Origin: Opitutaceae bacterium
Lineage (GTDB): Bacteria > Verrucomicrobiota > Verrucomicrobiia > Opitutales > Opitutaceae
Direction of reading: 5' to 3'
NCBI GenBank assembly: GCA_031254955.1
Contig: JAIRTK010000303.1
Span: forward strand, 1 to 9,575
Length of the DNA stretch: 9,575 nt
Shown here: positions 6,588-9,575 of the stretch, in pieces
How positions within the stretch are numbered: the first letter of the stretch is position 1
How the letters are laid out: each line of letters begins with the position of its first letter
Notes under the pieces: generated by a model
The model's database searches: none
What the model was told of the DNA's origin: nothing
The model's input: only the letters and a program-made list of their open reading frames with translations
Program-made: the position numbers and the translations under genes

Positions 6588-6695
6588 CTGCGTAGCCGCG
6601 TAGGGACACTGACCTTGTGTCAGGCCGCGCGTGCGTGGGAGGCAGCACAGCTCATCCACGGTCTGACGCGGGGTCAGGTCCTACGCAGTCCTACC
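6588..6695. repeat. Imperfect stem-loop region
   Basis: GCGTAGGGACACTGACC at 6598-6614 pairs, with a two-base bulge, with GGTCAGGTCCTACGC at 6672-6686. A smaller hairpin GACAC/GTGTC lies at 6605-6621. No gene or known RNA family is recognised. Confidence 0.45.
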
Positions 6696-6722
6696 CATTC
6701 CCAATGAAAATCACTCTTTTGA

Positions 6723-6808
6723 AGGGGCGTTGCTTGCGACGCCCGGCTTGATAACCGTGAACCAGCAAAGGCCGTGCTCCAGCAACGGGCTTCGCAAGCG
6801 AAGCCCCT
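6723..6808. repeat. Twin-hairpin (REP-doublet-like) repeat
   Basis: Each arm is itself a short hairpin. GGGCTTCGC-AA-GCGAAGCCC (6787-6806) is perfect, and GGGCGTTGC-TT-GCGACGCCC (6725-6744) has one mismatch. The two arms are also inverted copies of one another (6723-6744 against 6787-6808, 19 of 22 matching) around a 42-base middle. This is the layout of paired REP elements. No tyrosine-type REP transposase gene lies nearby. Confidence 0.7.
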
Positions 6809-6860
6809 ACATGGCTCTGCTTCTATAGGGTCCTGTTCACTGGGAAAGGTATAACATCAG

Positions 6861-6943
6861 TTTTTAATCACGAAGTCATGAGAGAGAATTTTTCCCAAGA
6901 AAAACTCCCTCTGAAATCCGGACCTTCCGTGTCTTCGTGGGTA
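6861..6943. repeat. Diverged palindromic repeat beside the uvrB 3' end
   Basis: TTTAATCACGAAG at 6863-6875 and CTTCGTGGGTAAA at 6933-6945 form the outer arms; over 22 bases 16 pair. It begins 8 bp beyond the uvrB stop on the minus strand. The TTTAATCRCG start links it to the copies after araA and araB. It may serve as a 3' stem for the uvrB message; there is no direct evidence of termination. Confidence 0.5.
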
Positions 6944-6953
6944 AACTTGGAGT

Positions 6954-9014
6954 TCAGCCCCGGCTTCGTTTGGTCAGGGGGTATTTTGCCGTTCGCGCGG
7001 GGCGGGGTTTTTTTGCGTTTTTGGATGGCGACGGCTTCACGGTTTTTTTGTAGTCGCCGGTTTTGAGGGCGTTGATCTGGTCGCGCAGCAGGGCGGCGCG
7101 CTCGAATTCCAGGCGGGCGGCGGCTTCGGTCATTTCGTTTTCCAGCTCGGCGATCACGGCGGCCACTTCGCCGGGGTCGCTTTCGGCCACGGCCAGCGTC
7201 GTTTCGTCTTCGCGGGCGGTGCCGTCGTAGATGCGCAGGCTGGCTTGGGCGGCGCGTTTCACGCCGTGCGGGGTGAGGCCGTGTTCGCGGTTGTAGGCGA
7301 TTTGTTTTTCCCGGCGGTAGTTCGTGATTTCCATCGTGCGGCGGATGGAGTCGGTGAGGTGGTCCGCGTAGAAGAGGACGCGGCCTTTTTCGTGGCGCGC
7401 GGCGCGTCCGGCGGTTTGCACCAGCGAGGTTTCGCTGCGCAGGAAGCCTTCTTTGTCGGCGTCGAGGATGGCGACGAGCGCGACTTCGGGCAGGTCGAGG
7501 CCTTCGCGGAGGAGGTTGATGCCGACGAGTACGTCGAAGTTGCCGAGGCGGAGGTTGCGGAGGAGTTCGACGCGTTCGATGGCGTCGATGTCGGAGTGCA
7601 GGTATTCGACGCGGATTTTCGCGTCGCGCAGGTAGGCGGCGAGGTCTTCGGAGAGGCGTTTGGTGAGCGTGGTGACGAGGACGCGTTCGCCTTGGGCGAC
7701 GGCGGTCTTGATTTCGCCGATGAGGTTTTCGACTTGGTTTTTCGCGGGGCGGAGGTCGATTTCGGGGTCGAGGAGGCCGGTGGGGCGGATGAGTTGTTCG
7801 GCGACGATGGCGGAGCGTTCGAGTTCGAACTTGGCGGGCGTGGCGGAGACGTAGAGGGTCTGGCCGGTGACGCGTTGGAATTCGTCGAAGGATTGGGGGC
7901 GGTTGTCGAGGGCGGAGGGGAGGCGGAAGCCGTGTTCGACGAGGTTTTGTTTGCGGGCGCGGTCGCCGTTATACATGCCGCCGATTTGGGGGACGGTGAC
8001 GTGCGATTCGTCGAGGAAGAGGAGGAAGTCTTTCGGGAAGAAGTCGAGGAGGCAGGCGGGGCGGTCGCCGGGGCGGCGTCCGGCCATGTGCATGGAGTAG
8101 TTTTCGATGCCGTTGCAGAAGCCCATTTCCTGGAGCATTTCGAGGTCGTAGTTTGTTCTCATGCGGATGCGTTGGGCTTCGAGGAGGCGTCCGGAGGATT
8201 CGAAGCAGGCGACGCGTTCGTCCAGTTCGCGGCGGATGCGGACGATGGCGGCTTCGAGTTTGTCGCGGCTGGTCACGTATTGGTTGGCCGGATACAGGTC
8301 GAACTGGTCGAGCCGGCGGAGGCTGTCGCCGGTGAGCGGGTCGAAGGTGTTGAGGGTGTCCACGTCGTCGCCGAAAAACTCGACGCGGAGGCCGTGTTCA
8401 AGGTAGGCGGGCATGATGTCCACGGTGTCGCCGCGCACGCGGAAGGTGCCGCGGCGCAGTTCGTAGTCGTTGCGTTCGTAGAGGTTTTCGACGAGGCGTT
8501 CGAGGAGGCGGTCGCGTCCGAGCGGGAGGCCGAGGCGCAGTTGGATGCGTTGTTCGGTGAAGTCTTCGGGCGTGCCGAGGCCGTAGATGCAGGAGACGCT
8601 GGCGACGACGATGACGTCGCGGCGCGAGACGAGCGAGCTGGCGGCGGCGATGCGGAGGCGTTCCAGTTCGTCGTTGCGCGAGGAGTCTTTTTCGATGTAG
8701 GTGTCGCTGGAGGCGATGTAGGCTTCGGGTTGGTAGTAGTCGTAGTAGGAGACGAAATACTCGACGGCGTTTTCGGGGAAGAAGGCTTTGAATTCGGAGT
8801 AGAGTTGCGCGGCGAGTGTTTTGTTGTGCGACATGATGAGCACGGGGCGGTCGCAGCGCGCGATGATGTTGGCCATCGTGAAGGTTTTGCCCGAGCCGGT
8901 CACGCCGAGCAGGGTCTGGTGTTTGTTGCCGGCGCGGAGGGAGGCGACGAGTTTGTCGATGGCTTGCGGTTGGTCGCCCGTGGGCTGGTAGTCGGCGTGG
9001 AGCTTGAAGAGCAT
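6954..9014 (-). CDS. uvrB: Excinuclease ABC subunit B
   Basis: The damage-verifying DNA helicase of UvrABC nucleotide excision repair; it receives DNA from UvrA and recruits UvrC. The protein has 686 residues from the ATG at 9014, normal for UvrB. Walker A is GVTGSGKT (37-44). The damage-probing beta-hairpin region is YYDYYQPEAYIASSDTYIEK (90-109). Walker B/DESH is at 335-338 followed by VTVPQIGGMY. Other helicase blocks are YVSATPAKFE (388-397), INLLREGLDLPEV (499-511) and QTAGRAARHEKGRV (533-546). The YRREKQIAYNREHGLTPHGV block is at 566-585. The UvrC-interacting UVR motif is at about 621-651 (LENEMTEAAARLEFERAALL). A basic 35-residue tail follows. An in-frame GTG at 9038 adds eight residues, but MLFKLHADYQPTGDQP matches the family's usual start. 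No LexA-type box is apparent upstream. Confidence 0.97.
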   Translation of the reverse strand: MLFKLHADYQPTGDQPQAIDKLVASLRAGNKHQTLLGVTGSGKTFTMANIIARCDRPVLIMSHNKTLAAQLYSEFKAFFPENAVEYFVSYYDYYQPEAYIASSDTYIEKDSSRNDELERLRIAAASSLVSRRDVIVVASVSCIYGLGTPEDFTEQRIQLRLGLPLGRDRLLERLVENLYERNDYELRRGTFRVRGDTVDIMPAYLEHGLRVEFFGDDVDTLNTFDPLTGDSLRRLDQFDLYPANQYVTSRDKLEAAIVRIRRELDERVACFESSGRLLEAQRIRMRTNYDLEMLQEMGFCNGIENYSMHMAGRRPGDRPACLLDFFPKDFLLFLDESHVTVPQIGGMYNGDRARKQNLVEHGFRLPSALDNRPQSFDEFQRVTGQTLYVSATPAKFELERSAIVAEQLIRPTGLLDPEIDLRPAKNQVENLIGEIKTAVAQGERVLVTTLTKRLSEDLAAYLRDAKIRVEYLHSDIDAIERVELLRNLRLGNFDVLVGINLLREGLDLPEVALVAILDADKEGFLRSETSLVQTAGRAARHEKGRVLFYADHLTDSIRRTMEITNYRREKQIAYNREHGLTPHGVKRAAQASLRIYDGTAREDETTLAVAESDPGEVAAVIAELENEMTEAAARLEFERAALLRDQINALKTGDYKKTVKPSPSKNAKKPRPARTAKYPLTKRSRG

Positions 9015-9313
9015 CGGTGTAGTAAAATCCCAAATCACGAAATCCCAAATCCCAAAAGAGTTTCAAATTTCAAAGGGTAGAAGCTCAACACGGTTTTTGC
9101 ATGGATCCGCGCTTGTGCGGGGTTGGGAGGGGGGGATTGCTAGAGCATGCCGTCATGAGATTTAAATCGGAGGTAAAGATAGCGGATTGGGACGGCGGTA
9201 AGGAAACTGGAGGCGTTTACACAAAACGCGTGGCGATCCCCCGCCAGTCCTTCAGTTTCAGGATGGCGGGTTGCGGTTGTTGCTGTGGGCTCGGTTGTTG
9301 CGGTGGCGGGCGC
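9015..9313. other. uvrB upstream region
   Basis: About 300 bp without a convincing gene. It carries the AATCCCAAATC tandem repeats next to uvrB, then mixed sequence including a C-run on the minus strand at about 9127-9136. A Q/P-rich minus-strand frame at 9217-9313 is the out-of-frame extension of the small downstream-shifted gene and looks non-coding. I could not pick a uvrB promoter with confidence. Confidence 0.4.
9026..9056. repeat. Short direct repeats upstream of uvrB
   Basis: AATCCCAAATC occurs at 9026-9036 and 9041-9051, with a further AATCCCAAA at 9048-9056. It lies immediately 5' of the uvrB start and would be in its leader (reads GATTTGGGATT on the minus strand). It also explains the in-frame GTG at 9038 as repeat sequence rather than a true start. 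Confidence 0.6.
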
Positions 9314-9477
9314 TCACGCGCCGGCGACTTTGTTCTTGACGGACGCCACCGCGTTCGCGGCGGGCGTGAGGAGCTTGGCGACGAAGCCAAACGACAGGGC
9401 GGCGATGCCCCCCACGGCGAAAACGAGGCCGTAGGTCGTCTTCGGGTTTTGCGGGCGAAGTTTTTGAGTGCGTTCAT
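9314..9477 (-). pseudogene. Small single-TM protein gene with an apparent one-base deletion
   Basis: From the ATG at 9475-9477 the frame reads MNALKNFARK and then loses sense. The other frame, ending at the TGA 9314-9316, reads NPKTTYGLVFAVGGIAAL, then SFGFVAKLLTPAANAVASVK, with a clear membrane helix (about YGLVF to FGFVAK) and a short amphipathic tail. That second frame has no start codon nearby; its only upstream start is a TTG at 9553. Adding one A to the four-A run (9447-9450 on the plus strand) joins both into a 54-residue protein, MNALKNFARK followed directly by NPKTTYG. This suggests a frameshift or a sequencing error. No Shine-Dalgarno is near the ATG; AAAGGAG lies more than 30 nt upstream. 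I do not recognise the family. No canonical slippery heptamer is present, so programmed frameshifting is less likely. Confidence 0.55.
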
Positions 9478-9575
9478 GGTGACTGGTGGACGCGTGGTTA
9501 CGCTTGGCTCCTTTACTCCGCGCTCGCCGCCACCCGCAAAAACAAGCCGGCAAATGTTATCAAACGCTATCAAAT

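Larger units (their letters stand above)
6301..6953. other. Gene-free, repeat-rich gap between the AGE pseudogene and uvrB
   Basis: Short open frames occur on both strands but none shows a recognisable domain or start signal. The stretch holds a dispersed repeat end (6480-6499), a stem-loop region (6588-6695), a motif shared with the left edge of the window (6697-6717), a twin hairpin (6723-6808) and a palindromic repeat beside uvrB (6861-6943). CTATAGGG occurs at 6480-6487 and 6823-6830, and TTTCCCAGT at 6505-6513 is inverted near 6839-6847. Decay of the AGE gene plus repeat insertion would explain it. Confidence 0.6.

Noticed and set aside
6383..6595. Small plus-strand frame of 70 codons in the gap before uvrB
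   Set aside because: It spans a dispersed repeat and has no recognisable domain or ribosome site.
9036..9038. GTG as the uvrB start
   Set aside because: It lies in the AATCCCAAATC repeats, and the family's conserved N-terminus begins at the later ATG.
7245..9080. Long plus-strand open frame (611 codons) opposite uvrB
   Set aside because: Antisense shadow of uvrB; the product is a repetitive acidic/glycine-rich string.
9446..9456. Programmed ribosomal frameshift in the small membrane protein
   Set aside because: The local sequence CGCAAAACCCG is not a canonical X-XXY-YYZ slippery site; a deletion or sequencing error is simpler.

Overview
The window is GC-rich bacterial DNA with dense coding stretches separated by AT-richer, repeat-laden intergenic gaps. 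No rRNA, tRNA or taxonomic marker settles the organism. The mix of an E. coli-type AraA/AraB pair, a LacI-family regulator, almost no Shine-Dalgarno sequences and many 'TTTAATCGCGGA'-type intergenic palindromes resembles Verrucomicrobiota, perhaps Opitutaceae. That is an inference from general style, not a demonstrated assignment.

Layout: 1-371 is an intergenic gap built from nested inverted repeats. 372-1892 (minus) is L-arabinose isomerase (araA) and 2212-3870 (minus) is ribulokinase (araB). They read araB then araA, with a palindromic MITE-like insert and purine/pyrimidine tracts in the gap between them. 3871-4361 is a repeat-rich divergent promoter region. 4362-5420 (plus) is a LacI-family regulator. 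5674 to about 6300 (plus) is a broken AGE-family sugar epimerase gene. About 6300-6953 holds no intact gene, only palindromes and remnants. 6954-9014 (minus) is uvrB. 9314-9477 (minus) is a one-TM small protein gene that appears to carry a single-base deletion.

Biology: AraA converts L-arabinose to L-ribulose and AraB phosphorylates it to L-ribulose-5-phosphate. The third enzyme (AraD epimerase) and any arabinose transporter are not in the window. The divergent LacI-type regulator is the obvious candidate to control the pair. UvrB is the core nucleotide-excision-repair helicase and is unrelated to the sugar genes.

I do not see a clear new multigene system. The unusual content is the repeat architecture. 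Each of the three intact minus-strand genes is followed by a related palindrome. The araB-araA gap holds a palindromic insert flanked by an 18-bp near-perfect direct repeat. The divergent ara promoter region contains a hexamer-based pyrimidine/purine inverted element. Two genes (the AGE epimerase and the small membrane protein) look frameshifted.
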